The notes under the pieces: model-generated
What the model saw: the letters and a program-made list of their open reading frames with translations, nothing else
Databases searched by the model: none
Told to the model about the DNA's origin: nothing
Shown here: positions 1 to 6,252 of the stretch, one piece after another
Numbering within the stretch: the stretch's first letter is position 1
Layout: each line of letters opens with the position of its first letter
Assembly (NCBI GenBank): GCA_012522255.1
Contig: JAAYKT010000068.1
Location: forward strand, 1 to 14,305
Origin: Clostridiales bacterium
GTDB taxonomy: Bacteria > Bacillota > Clostridia > Lutisporales > Lutisporaceae
Reading direction: 5' to 3'
Length of the DNA: 14,305 nt
Translations under genes and position numbers: made by a program

Positions 1-135
1 GAAACCAAAATTATGTCTGATATTTAGAAGTTACTAGATTAAAAATAGGATTTGATAACCTATTAGATTTGCAAGTTAAGCAGTGATTTCTTTCACTGTT
101 TGAAACTATATTAATTATACAAGGAGGTTGGTCTC
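1..135. other. upstream flank of the Mrr gene
   Basis: The first 27 bases are open in frame 1 and end at a TAG (25-27, coding ETKIMSDI). This could be the tail of a gene cut by the window edge, but it is too short to support. A hairpin with 9-bp arms (one G-U pair) lies at 78-101. It has no long T-run after it and sits about 35 bases before the next start codon, so it could be a leader structure. I see no convincing -35/-10 pair here. Confidence 0.3.
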
Positions 136-1056
136 ATGATTCCAAAATTTGATGATTTTTATCCTTATATTTTAAAGATATTGGAAAATAAAGAAGTCTA
201 TAAGTTGAAAGACATAAGGGAGATATTAGCAAAAAACATGTCTATATCAGAAAGTGCTAGAAAAGAACTTTTACCATCTAAAAAACAAACTACTTTTGAT
301 AATAGAGTTAATTGGGCTTGTATATATTTAACTAAAGCCGGTATATTAGATAGACCTACAAGGGGAGAATATAAAATCAGCCCAGAGGGTGAAACTTTTA
401 TTAGAGAAAAAGGCTATAATATAAAATTAGATGATTTAAAGAAAAACGAATCATTTAGAAAATTTTTGGGTTTGGATAAAGAACCAACGTCAGTAGTTGA
501 TATGCCAGATGAAGAAGAAATTCCTGAAGAACAAATAGACAATGCTTTTAAAAAAATGAACAAGCAATTATCAGAAGATTTACTTAATGAAATATTTAAG
601 ATGAGTCCTAAATTTTTTGAAATATTAGTGTTGGATCTACTTAGAAAAATGGGTTATGGTGGTAAGACAGATGATATATCAAGAGATAGTGCTATACATA
701 CCGGTGATGGTCCTGATGATGGAATAGACGGTTTAATAAAAGAAGATGAGTTAGGGCTTGATTATATTTATGTTCAAGCTAAAAGATGGACTGATTCAGT
801 TGGAAAGCCCGAGATTCAAAAATTTGCAGGAGCACTCAGTGGAAAAGGGGCAAAGAAGGGTGTATTTTTAACCACTTCAGGTTTCAGTAAAAAAGCTATA
901 GAATTTGCTAATTACCATCAAATTAGTAGAATTGTTTTAATTGATGGAGAAAAATTGACAAACCTGATGATAGATTATGGGGTTGGATTATCCACAGAGC
1001 ATATATATAAGATACAAAATATTGACAAGGATTATTTTGATGAAGATAAATATTAG
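136..1056 (+). CDS. mrr: Mrr-type restriction endonuclease
   Basis: This is probably a nuclease of the Mrr family (type IV restriction), whose known members cut DNA carrying foreign methylation. The N-terminal part (about residues 1-95) resembles the Mrr winged-helix DNA-binding domain. An acidic linker covers roughly 115-150. The C-terminal part (about 155-290) is the Mrr catalytic domain of the PD-(D/E)xK fold, with D195/D198 in a DDGIDG motif, Q214-A-K216 as the catalytic strand, and a following FLTTSGFS segment typical of Mrr. The length of 306 aa is normal for the family, and no damage is visible. The ATG at 136 has a strong AAGGAGG site about 9 bases upstream. It precedes a GATC methylase operon but is separated from it by about 250 bases with apparent promoter and terminator-like signals, so it is probably transcribed separately. 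The exact methyl target cannot be read from the sequence. Confidence 0.9.
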   Translation: MIPKFDDFYPYILKILENKEVYKLKDIREILAKNMSISESARKELLPSKKQTTFDNRVNWACIYLTKAGILDRPTRGEYKISPEGETFIREKGYNIKLDDLKKNESFRKFLGLDKEPTSVVDMPDEEEIPEEQIDNAFKKMNKQLSEDLLNEIFKMSPKFFEILVLDLLRKMGYGGKTDDISRDSAIHTGDGPDDGIDGLIKEDELGLDYIYVQAKRWTDSVGKPEIQKFAGALSGKGAKKGVFLTTSGFSKKAIEFANYHQISRIVLIDGEKLTNLMIDYGVGLSTEHIYKIQNIDKDYFDEDKY

Positions 1057-1302
1057 TTAAATGATGAGGGTATAAACTTGGATTTACACACCATCGATTA
1101 GTAAAACAGGCTGCAAAACGGTTGTTCTTTTGATATAATAATGATTAAGGCATTAAAATAGTTTTAGGATTTGATCTTGATCAAAAAGTTTTACGTAATT
1201 GTGTCTGGGTTTTATTAACCAAACAATTATCGTTTGTTTTTTTATTATAAACAAACTTGAATGTTAATATTGGATTTTGTAATAGTGATAGGAGTCTAAT
1301 TA
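1057..1302 (+). promoter_or_regulatory. non-coding leader of the GATC methylase operon
   Basis: This 246-base gap holds no gene. It contains an extended -10 box (TGA-TATAAT, 1131-1139) with only a weak -35 match at 1111-1116. Downstream is a perfect inverted repeat at 1170-1185 that carries two GATC sites. Three hairpins follow that cannot all form together: arms 1197-1202/1223-1228 with an inner 4-bp stem; arms 1220-1224/1232-1236 followed by seven Ts (1237-1243); and 8-bp arms 1232-1239/1249-1256. The middle one resembles a weak intrinsic terminator. The layout suggests transcriptional or attenuation control of the methylase, but this is inference from base pairing by eye. Confidence 0.45.
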
Positions 1303-2202
1303 ATGAAAAAAACACAATTAAGACCATTCGTGAAATGGGCCGGAGGTAAAGGACAATTAATTACTATTATTAGGAACACATACCCTAAAGACTTAGGCGT
1401 GAAAACAAATAAGTATGCTGAACCTTTTGTAGGGGGCGGGGCAGTATTATTTGATATTCTATCAAATTATGATTTAGATTCCATTTATATAAGTGATATT
1501 AATCCTGAGCTTATTAATGTATATAGAATTATACGTGACAATGTAAATGAACTATCCTGTTTATTATCTGTTATGCAAAATGAATATCTGCCAATAAACA
1601 ACGAAGAACGCAAGCAATATTACTATAGAATAAGAGAACGAATTAATAATCTAAAAATTGGCGGTGGAGAAGATATTAGTATAGAGAAAGCTGCATTATT
1701 TGTTTTTCTAAATAGAACTTGTTTCAATGGTTTATACAGGGTTAATCGTAAGGGTTTATTTAATGCGCCAATGGGTGCTTATAAAAACCCTCGCATATGC
1801 GATACAGATAATTTAAAAAATATTTCTTTGTCTTTGCAGAAAGTAAAAATAGTATGTGGCGATTATAAGGATTCCTTTGACTTTATTGATCAAAATACTT
1901 TTGTTTATTTTGATCCTCCTTATCGTCCGATTACTGAAACAGCCAATTTTACATCTTATACAGAAGACTTATTTGATGATAATGCGCAGATTGAGTTGGC
2001 AAAGTATGTAGGGTTATTAGATAAAAAAGGCGCAAAGGTGGTTGTGAGTAATTCAGATCCAAAAAATCATGACGTTGAAGATGATTTTTTTGATGATTTA
2101 TATAAAAAGCATAGGATAAACCGTGTACAAGCTAATAGAATGATTAACTGTAATGCAGAATCAAGAGGGAAAATTAGTGAATTACTTATAGCAAATTATT
2201 GA
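1303..2202 (+). CDS. dam: DNA adenine methyltransferase, Dam/DpnM type (GATC)
   Basis: This is a SAM-dependent N6-adenine methyltransferase of the D12 (alpha) class, expected to methylate the A of GATC because it is paired with a DpnII-family gene. Motif X/N-terminal KWAGGKG lies at residues 11-17, the SAM-binding motif I (EPFVGGGAV) at 40-48, the conserved FNGLYRVN segment at 141-148, and the catalytic DPPY at 204-207. The C-terminal SRGKISELL segment is also conserved in the class. At 299 aa it is complete and in the normal range for Dam/DpnM proteins. The ATG at 1303 follows TAGGAG by 8 bases. The downstream nuclease gene starts 13 bases after the stop, so the two are probably co-transcribed. 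GATC specificity is inferred from family and neighbour rather than shown. Confidence 0.95.
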   Translation: MKKTQLRPFVKWAGGKGQLITIIRNTYPKDLGVKTNKYAEPFVGGGAVLFDILSNYDLDSIYISDINPELINVYRIIRDNVNELSCLLSVMQNEYLPINNEERKQYYYRIRERINNLKIGGGEDISIEKAALFVFLNRTCFNGLYRVNRKGLFNAPMGAYKNPRICDTDNLKNISLSLQKVKIVCGDYKDSFDFIDQNTFVYFDPPYRPITETANFTSYTEDLFDDNAQIELAKYVGLLDKKGAKVVVSNSDPKNHDVEDDFFDDLYKKHRINRVQANRMINCNAESRGKISELLIANY

Positions 2203-2215
2203 AAGGATATTGGAT

Positions 2216-2941
2216 ATGCGTAATTTTGATGAGTGGTTAGGCAAATTTAAATTTAGTATTTCCGGGTATGACTATTATGTTGACTTTGATAAAGTAACTA
2301 AAAATGTAGAAAAATTAAAAGTTGAGCTTAATATTCTAAATTCACTAATTGGTTCTAAAAATATTGAAGATGAATTTGAAAAGATTATTATGAAATATCC
2401 TGAAACTTTAAAATGCATACCTTTGTTGCTTGCTGTACGTGGTAATGAAATATATGTACAGGATGAAGAGGGAGCCTTTATATACAGATTTGACAGAATG
2501 AATTATACTTTGGAACAATATAAGATTTTTATGGAGAAAACCGGATTATTTGATTTAATCTCTAACCATTTGGTTAATAATCTTGTTGATTATGCCTTAG
2601 GTGTAGAAACGGGTTTAGACACAAATGGAAGAAAAAATCGTGGCGGTCATCAAATGGAAAACTTAGTAGAAAGCTATATTAAAAAGGCAGGCTTTATAAA
2701 GAATGAAACCAATTTTTATGGTGGAATTAGCGGCGGGTCAAAACTTAATGAAACTGCACGTAGTTATAAAATGCTGGCGCAAGAAGCAAGTTCCGTTGAT
2801 GGATTTACTTTTGTTTGGATTACGGATGGCACTGCGTGGAGAAGGGCTAAAGGAAACCTAAAGGAAACATTTATTGTGCTTGATACCATTTTTAACATAG
2901 ATGACATGGAAAATGGTATTATGGAGACTTTGTTTATGTAA
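2216..2941 (+). CDS. DpnII/MboI-family GATC endonuclease, internally deleted, probably inactive
   Basis: This is clearly a member of the DpnII family of type II endonucleases (GATC): the NFDEW start, SLIGSKNI, FMEKTGLFDL, NLVDYALGVE, DTNGRKNRGG, SKLNETARSYKM and WITDG segments all match. The protein is only 241 aa, whereas the family is usually about 280-290. The shortfall maps to one place: GFIKNETNFYGG (nt about 2689-2724) runs almost directly into the SKLNETARSYKM block. Intact homologues carry about 45 more residues there, including the FDFV...YLIEVNFY strands that contribute the active site. Only the last part (ETNFY) remains. The deletion keeps the reading frame, so a stable but catalytically dead DNA-binding protein is possible. 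The start was placed at ATG 2216, with AAAGGA about 8 bases upstream; an in-frame TTG at 2210 is too close to it. It lies between two methylase genes in one operon. Confidence 0.85.
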   Translation: MRNFDEWLGKFKFSISGYDYYVDFDKVTKNVEKLKVELNILNSLIGSKNIEDEFEKIIMKYPETLKCIPLLLAVRGNEIYVQDEEGAFIYRFDRMNYTLEQYKIFMEKTGLFDLISNHLVNNLVDYALGVETGLDTNGRKNRGGHQMENLVESYIKKAGFIKNETNFYGGISGGSKLNETARSYKMLAQEASSVDGFTFVWITDGTAWRRAKGNLKETFIVLDTIFNIDDMENGIMETLFM

Positions 2942-2953
2942 AGGTGGGACATA

Positions 2954-3697
2954 ATGGAAAAGAAAAAAGAAAAGTGGGAACCGGATAATTTTGAACTTGA
3001 AATGAATACAGTTTGGAGTTTCCCCGATAGAGGAAGTTGGGCAACTCATGATTCAAAGTGGAGGGGAAACTGGTCTCCTTATATTCCAAGAAATTTGCTT
3101 TTGCGCTATTCAAATGAAGGTGATTTAGTGCTTGATCAATTTGCAGGAGGAGGAACTACCCTTGTAGAAGCAAAATTATTAAACAGAAATATTATTGGAA
3201 TTGATATAAATTCAGTGGCGTTAGAGCGTTGTAAAGAAAAAGTAAATTTTGAGTGGGAAAATGGCGGAAAGGTATATATACATAAGGGTGATGCTCGAAA
3301 TCTTGATTTTGTTCCCGATGAAAGTATTGATTTTATTTGCACTCATCCACCTTATGCCAATATTATTCAATACAGTGAAGATATAGAAGAAGATTTGTCA
3401 CATTGTAAAGTTCCGGAATTCTTACAAGAAATGAAAAGCGTTGCATCTGAAAGCAATCGCGTGCTTAAAAAAGGTAAGTTTTGTTCAATTCTGATGGGAG
3501 ATACCAGGCAAAAAGGACATGTTATTCCTATTAGTTTAGAGGTTATGAAGATTTTCGAGAGTTCCGGTTTTAGACTTAAAGAAATAATCATAAAAGAACA
3601 GCATAACTGCAAGGCAACCGGATATTGGAAAACAAATAGTATAAAATACAATTTTTTGTTATTAGCTCATGAATATTTATTTGTTTTTAAAAAATAA
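2954..3697 (+). CDS. DNA amino-methyltransferase (second methylase of the DpnII-like operon)
   Basis: This is a SAM-dependent N4/N6 DNA methyltransferase-like protein of 247 aa. The N-terminal WSFPDRGSWATHDSKWRGN segment (about 21-39) resembles the motif X region of beta-class enzymes. Motif I, DQFAGGGTT, lies at 61-69, the acidic motif II in IGIDIN at 81-86, GDAR at 112-115, and the catalytic motif IV is HPPY (131-134) instead of the usual DPPY or SPPY. The order X-I-II-IV with no large target-recognition insert is unlike the beta-class order IV...X-I. It therefore does not look like DpnA, the second methylase of the classical DpnII system. It starts 12 bases after the nuclease stop, preceded by AAGGTGG, and is the last gene of the operon. 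Its target and whether it acts on DNA or another nucleic acid are unknown. Confidence 0.75.
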   Translation: MEKKKEKWEPDNFELEMNTVWSFPDRGSWATHDSKWRGNWSPYIPRNLLLRYSNEGDLVLDQFAGGGTTLVEAKLLNRNIIGIDINSVALERCKEKVNFEWENGGKVYIHKGDARNLDFVPDESIDFICTHPPYANIIQYSEDIEEDLSHCKVPEFLQEMKSVASESNRVLKKGKFCSILMGDTRQKGHVIPISLEVMKIFESSGFRLKEIIIKEQHNCKATGYWKTNSIKYNFLLLAHEYLFVFKK

Positions 3698-3758
3698 AAG
3701 TATTGCATAGTTAAAAATTTAAAAACCTAGTACAAATCAAAATAATGGCAACAATCAA

Positions 3759-3786
3759 AAAGCCTCTGCAGCGTTGCAGAGGCTTT
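3759..3786. terminator. bidirectional intrinsic terminator
   Basis: Perfect 12-bp arms (3759-3770 and 3775-3786) enclose a GCGT loop. On the minus strand the stem runs into five Ts, so it suits the Dps gene ending about 50 bases away. On the plus strand it is followed by a TATATAAATT stretch and could also stop the methylase operon, which ends about 60 bases upstream. Confidence 0.85.
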
Positions 3787-3836
3787 ATATAAATTGCTGT
3801 GGCGGTATTAAACAGCTTAGAGTTTAATCATAAATT

Positions 3837-4271
3837 TTATTTCAACATGGTTTCCACAAACCAGAGGTTCTTGCTGAAGTATGCTACATATCCTTCAAAT
3901 ACTGCTACAGTCTCAAAGTCGCCTTCGCCGTCGGCAATATTTCTGATATCCGTTGCCAGCTTTTTCATAGCTTCAAGATCTTCTTTGACTATATTGAGTG
4001 ATTCTTTAACTGAAAAGTCTTTAGCGGCAATTTCTTTAATAGATGCTTTTTCCAAGTATTCAGCCATAGTGGAAAGGGGCATAACTTTCTTCATTTTCAA
4101 CAATTCGGCTACTTCATCATAGGCTTTAAACATTTCATCATATATTTCTTCGGTAAAAGTATGGACTCTTAAAAATTGGTTGCCTACAACATTCCAATGA
4201 ATGTTATGCAGTTTAACTATAAGCACCCCTAAGTTTGATAAGTATTCCTGTAATAATTCTAAATGTTTCAT
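3837..4271 (-). CDS. dps: Dps-like ferritin family protein
   Basis: This is a Dps-type mini-ferritin: a cytoplasmic four-helix protein that forms dodecamers, oxidises and stores iron with peroxide, and protects DNA during oxidative stress. The ferroxidase residues keep the family spacing: H25, H37, E41, D52 and E56, matching the E. coli set H51-H63-D67-D78-E82 in their intervals. The IHWNVVG and LRVHTFTEEIYDE segments are typical of the family. At 144 aa it has a very short N-terminus with no Lys-rich tail, so direct DNA binding of the E. coli kind is not evident. The ATG is preceded by AGGAGGAG about 6 bases upstream. It is divergent from an HxlR regulator gene, which may control it, and ends at the hairpin at 3759-3786. 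Confidence 0.93.
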   Translation of the reverse strand: MKHLELLQEYLSNLGVLIVKLHNIHWNVVGNQFLRVHTFTEEIYDEMFKAYDEVAELLKMKKVMPLSTMAEYLEKASIKEIAAKDFSVKESLNIVKEDLEAMKKLATDIRNIADGEGDFETVAVFEGYVAYFSKNLWFVETMLK

Positions 4272-4305
4272 TTTTTCTCCTCCTAAAGATCTATTTGTTT
4301 TTAAT

Positions 4306-4340
4306 TTGACTATAATTTACCCTATTTATATTATATAATA
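4306..4340 (+). promoter_or_regulatory. promoter of the HxlR-type regulator with palindrome
   Basis: TTGACT (4306-4311) and TATTAT (4329-4334) are 17 bases apart. The -10 box lies inside a perfect 12-bp palindrome (TATTATATAATA, 4329-4340), which would be a natural operator for a dimeric winged-helix regulator. The site lies between the divergent dps and hxlR-type genes, so a protein bound here could affect both. Palindromes made only of A and T also arise by chance in AT-rich DNA. Confidence 0.5.
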
Positions 4341-4386
4341 CAAGGGAGGTAACAAAAAGGAACAAATATGTTAGTAGGAGAATAAT

Positions 4387-4695
4387 ATGAAATTTACAAG
4401 TTATAATGGGTTTTGCATTGTACAGGAATTAATTAAACTCAGATGGGTGCCGGAAATATTAAAATCTATAGAAGCGGGAAATATGCGGTACAGTGAAATT
4501 TTAAACAGCATTCCTTATATAAGCCACACCGAATTGAATAGAAAGCTTTCTATATTAATGAATAAAAAGGCCATAAATAAAACCGCTGACAGCGGCATTA
4601 TAAACTATAATCTTTTAGTGTTTGGAAAAGATTTAGTGCATATTTTTAACCACTTGGAGGATTTGGAAAAAAAGTATTGTGTAAGGTTTGATTAG
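4387..4695 (+). CDS. HxlR-family winged-helix transcriptional regulator
   Basis: This 102-aa protein has the HxlR layout: an N-terminal Cys-containing helix, LIKLRWVPEILKSIEAGNMRYSE (about 15-37) corresponding to the conserved GGKWxxxIL...GPxRFxE region, a recognition helix around ISHTELNRKLSIL (45-57), and a wing ending in NYNLLVFGKDL. Members bind DNA as dimers and often sense redox or electrophile stress. Cys10 sits where YodB/CatR/HypR-like members carry their sensing Cys, and a second Cys is at 98. The usual GGKW is replaced by KLRW. The ATG at 4387 follows TAGGAG by 6 bases. It is divergent from a Dps-like gene, which suggests oxidative-stress control of that gene or itself. The stop is TAG. 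Confidence 0.8.
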   Translation: MKFTSYNGFCIVQELIKLRWVPEILKSIEAGNMRYSEILNSIPYISHTELNRKLSILMNKKAINKTADSGIINYNLLVFGKDLVHIFNHLEDLEKKYCVRFD

Positions 4696-4715
4696 AAAGA
4701 GATGAATTTGTGAAT

Positions 4716-4773
4716 TGGCTTCTTACTTTTTTATCAAATTATAGCATAAATAGATGTTCTTAGTAAGAAGCCA
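4716..4773. terminator. long-loop inverted repeat between convergent genes
   Basis: Perfect 12-bp arms (4716-4727 and 4762-4773) are separated by 34 bases. It lies between the ends of the convergent hxlR-type gene and the cupin gene, where a bidirectional terminator is expected. The loop is long and no clear T-run follows in the plus direction, so it is an atypical terminator or another structural element. Confidence 0.45.
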
Positions 4774-4785
4774 TTTAGTAAAATA

Positions 4786-5343
4786 TCAGATGCTTTCGGC
4801 TTCTTCAGCTTCTTCCTTGGTTTTATGAACGGTGCCGTGGGGGTGTTCTGGCGGTGCATAGATGGAATACAGTTTTATTGGCTTATCTCCAACGTTGGTG
4901 AGATTATGCCATTTTCCTGCCGGTACTAAAATGACATAGTCATCGAAAACTTTTCTTTGAAAATTAAGGTTATTTTCACTGTTTCCCATTTGGACCAAAC
5001 CTTCACCCTCTTCAATCCGGAGGAACTGGTCAACATCGGGATGCATTTCAAGTCCAATATCATCTCCTACATCAATGCTCATCAAAGTGAGTTGTAAGTG
5101 TTCCCCTGTCCATAGTGCAACGCGGAAATAATCATTATTTTTTGTAGCTTCCTCAATATTAATTACAAAAGGATTTGGTCCAAAGTCTAAAGTAGCGGGA
5201 TTCGGTTTGTTTTCGGGGGAAGTAGGTGGATAGTATTCATTTGTAATGGGGCATGCAAAGTCTTGGTTATGCGTTGTCGTATAAGAAATGAAAGGGCATA
5301 GGTGCATGCAATTATTAAGTAGATACGGACATTTGTGATACAA
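4786..5343 (-). CDS. cupin domain protein with Cys-rich N-terminus
   Basis: This is a single-domain cupin (about residues 55-165), probably a metal-binding beta-barrel protein of unknown reaction. Cupin motif 1 is seen as GLEMHPDVDQFLRIEEGEG (97-115), with H101 kept but the second His and the Glu replaced by Asp and Gln. Motif 2 is PAGKWHNLTN (141-150) with H146. The C-terminal IYAPPEHPHGTVHKTK segment is common in this cupin subgroup, often labelled mannose-6-phosphate isomerase-like by similarity only. The N-terminal extension carries four cysteines (C5, C12, C16, C31), an unusual addition. The TTG start at 5343 was chosen because AAGGAG lies 8 bases upstream; the first internal ATG (residue 13) has no such site. 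It is monocistronic as far as can be seen. Confidence 0.85.
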   Translation of the reverse strand: MYHKCPYLLNNCMHLCPFISYTTTHNQDFACPITNEYYPPTSPENKPNPATLDFGPNPFVINIEEATKNNDYFRVALWTGEHLQLTLMSIDVGDDIGLEMHPDVDQFLRIEEGEGLVQMGNSENNLNFQRKVFDDYVILVPAGKWHNLTNVGDKPIKLYSIYAPPEHPHGTVHKTKEEAEEAESI

Positions 5344-5394
5344 TTCGATTACTCCTTCACATAGGTTTTATAATTATCATATGCTTCTTTAAAA

Positions 5395-5440
5395 CAAAGG
5401 TGAGTTTATTTGCTATTAGATTGCTATGCAAAGGTGAGTT
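5395..5440. repeat. pair of 12-bp direct repeats upstream of the cupin gene
   Basis: CAAAGGTGAGTT occurs at 5395-5406 and again at 5429-5440, with 34 bases between starts. Between them a 7-bp TTGCTAT unit also occurs twice. They lie 50-100 bases upstream of the cupin start and could be paired binding sites for a regulator, or the remains of a small duplication. Confidence 0.5.
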
Positions 5441-5463
5441 AATGTTGGGGTAAAGCAGAAAGG

Positions 5464-5487
5464 AGAAGAGGGTAGTAACCCTCTTCT
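5464..5487 (-). terminator. hairpin ending the lysA-lysC-dapA-dapB operon
   Basis: Perfect 10-bp arms (5464-5473 and 5478-5487) with a 4-base loop lie 16 bases after the dapB stop. The minus-strand tail is CCTTTCTGCTTT, so the T-run is interrupted and termination may be moderate. Confidence 0.7.
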
Positions 5488-5502
5488 TTCTACTTGAAAG
5501 GA

Positions 5503-6252
5503 TCAAAAAATATCATTCATACCATATAATCCCGGTTGTGCTTTGGTGATAAAGCGGGTGGCTTTTACCGCTCCATTGGCAAAGACATTTTTAGTTAAAG
5601 CAGTATGTTTTATTTCTATTATTTCGTCAAGACCGGCAAATATCACGGTATGTTCACCGGGTATGGTTCCTCCGCGAATAGCATGGATACCTATTTCATT
5701 GCTCTGTCTTTTTGCATCGATGCCTTTTCTGCCAAAAGTATAGTTTTTACTGTTATCCAAAGATTCGTTGATTGCATTGGCTAACAAATACGCGGTACCG
5801 CTCGGTGCATCTAATTTTTTGTTATGATGCTTTTCTATGATTTCTATATCGAAACCGTCTAAGGTCGGGCTTATTTCTTTTAATGCCTTTTTTAATGCAT
5901 TGATACCCAGCGACATATTGGATGAACAAAGTACGGGAATATTTTTTGAAGCCTGTTTTATCTCGCTATAATCTTCGTCTGATAAACCCGTTGTAGCGAT
6001 TATCAGCGCCAATCTTTTTTCCAATGAATACTTTAACACTTTCTCTAAATTTGACACATGGGAAAAGTCAATTATTACATCAGCTTCTTCTTTGCATTCT
6101 TTAAAATCCTTGTATACAGGGTAAGGATTTTTTTCTTTATTTGGTGACCTGTCTATACCTGCTACGATTTTCATATCTTTTTCACAGGCAATTACCTTAC
6201 TCAAAACCTGCCCCATCTTTCCGTTTGCACCGTATATGATAATTCTAATCAT
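5503..6252 (-). CDS. dapB: 4-hydroxy-tetrahydrodipicolinate reductase
   Basis: DapB reduces 4-hydroxy-tetrahydrodipicolinate to tetrahydrodipicolinate with NAD(P)H in the lysine/DAP pathway in the cytoplasm. The Rossmann nucleotide-binding motif GANGKMG is at residues 8-14. The signature [15 protein letters not shown] (140-154) holds H142/H143 and K146, matching the catalytic His and Lys of E. coli (H159, K163). The length of 249 aa is typical of the shorter clostridial type. The start overlaps the end of dapA by 8 bases, with GGAG upstream inside dapA, which suggests translational coupling. It is the last gene of the riboswitch-controlled operon; its product feeds Ddh, encoded upstream. Confidence 0.97.
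   Translation of the reverse strand: MIRIIIYGANGKMGQVLSKVIACEKDMKIVAGIDRSPNKEKNPYPVYKDFKECKEEADVIIDFSHVSNLEKVLKYSLEKRLALIIATTGLSDEDYSEIKQASKNIPVLCSSNMSLGINALKKALKEISPTLDGFDIEIIEKHHNKKLDAPSGTAYLLANAINESLDNSKNYTFGRKGIDAKRQSNEIGIHAIRGGTIPGEHTVIFAGLDEIIEIKHTALTKNVFANGAVKATRFITKAQPGLYGMNDIF

Noticed and set aside
78..101. Hairpin before mrr as an intrinsic terminator
   Set aside because: Only three Ts follow the stem, and the sequence then continues into the mrr ribosome site; left as an unassigned leader structure.
3799..4122. 107-codon plus-strand open frame
   Set aside because: It is antisense to the clear Dps gene, begins within the terminator-proximal region without a ribosome site, and its Ser/Ile-rich composition is typical of a reverse-frame shadow.
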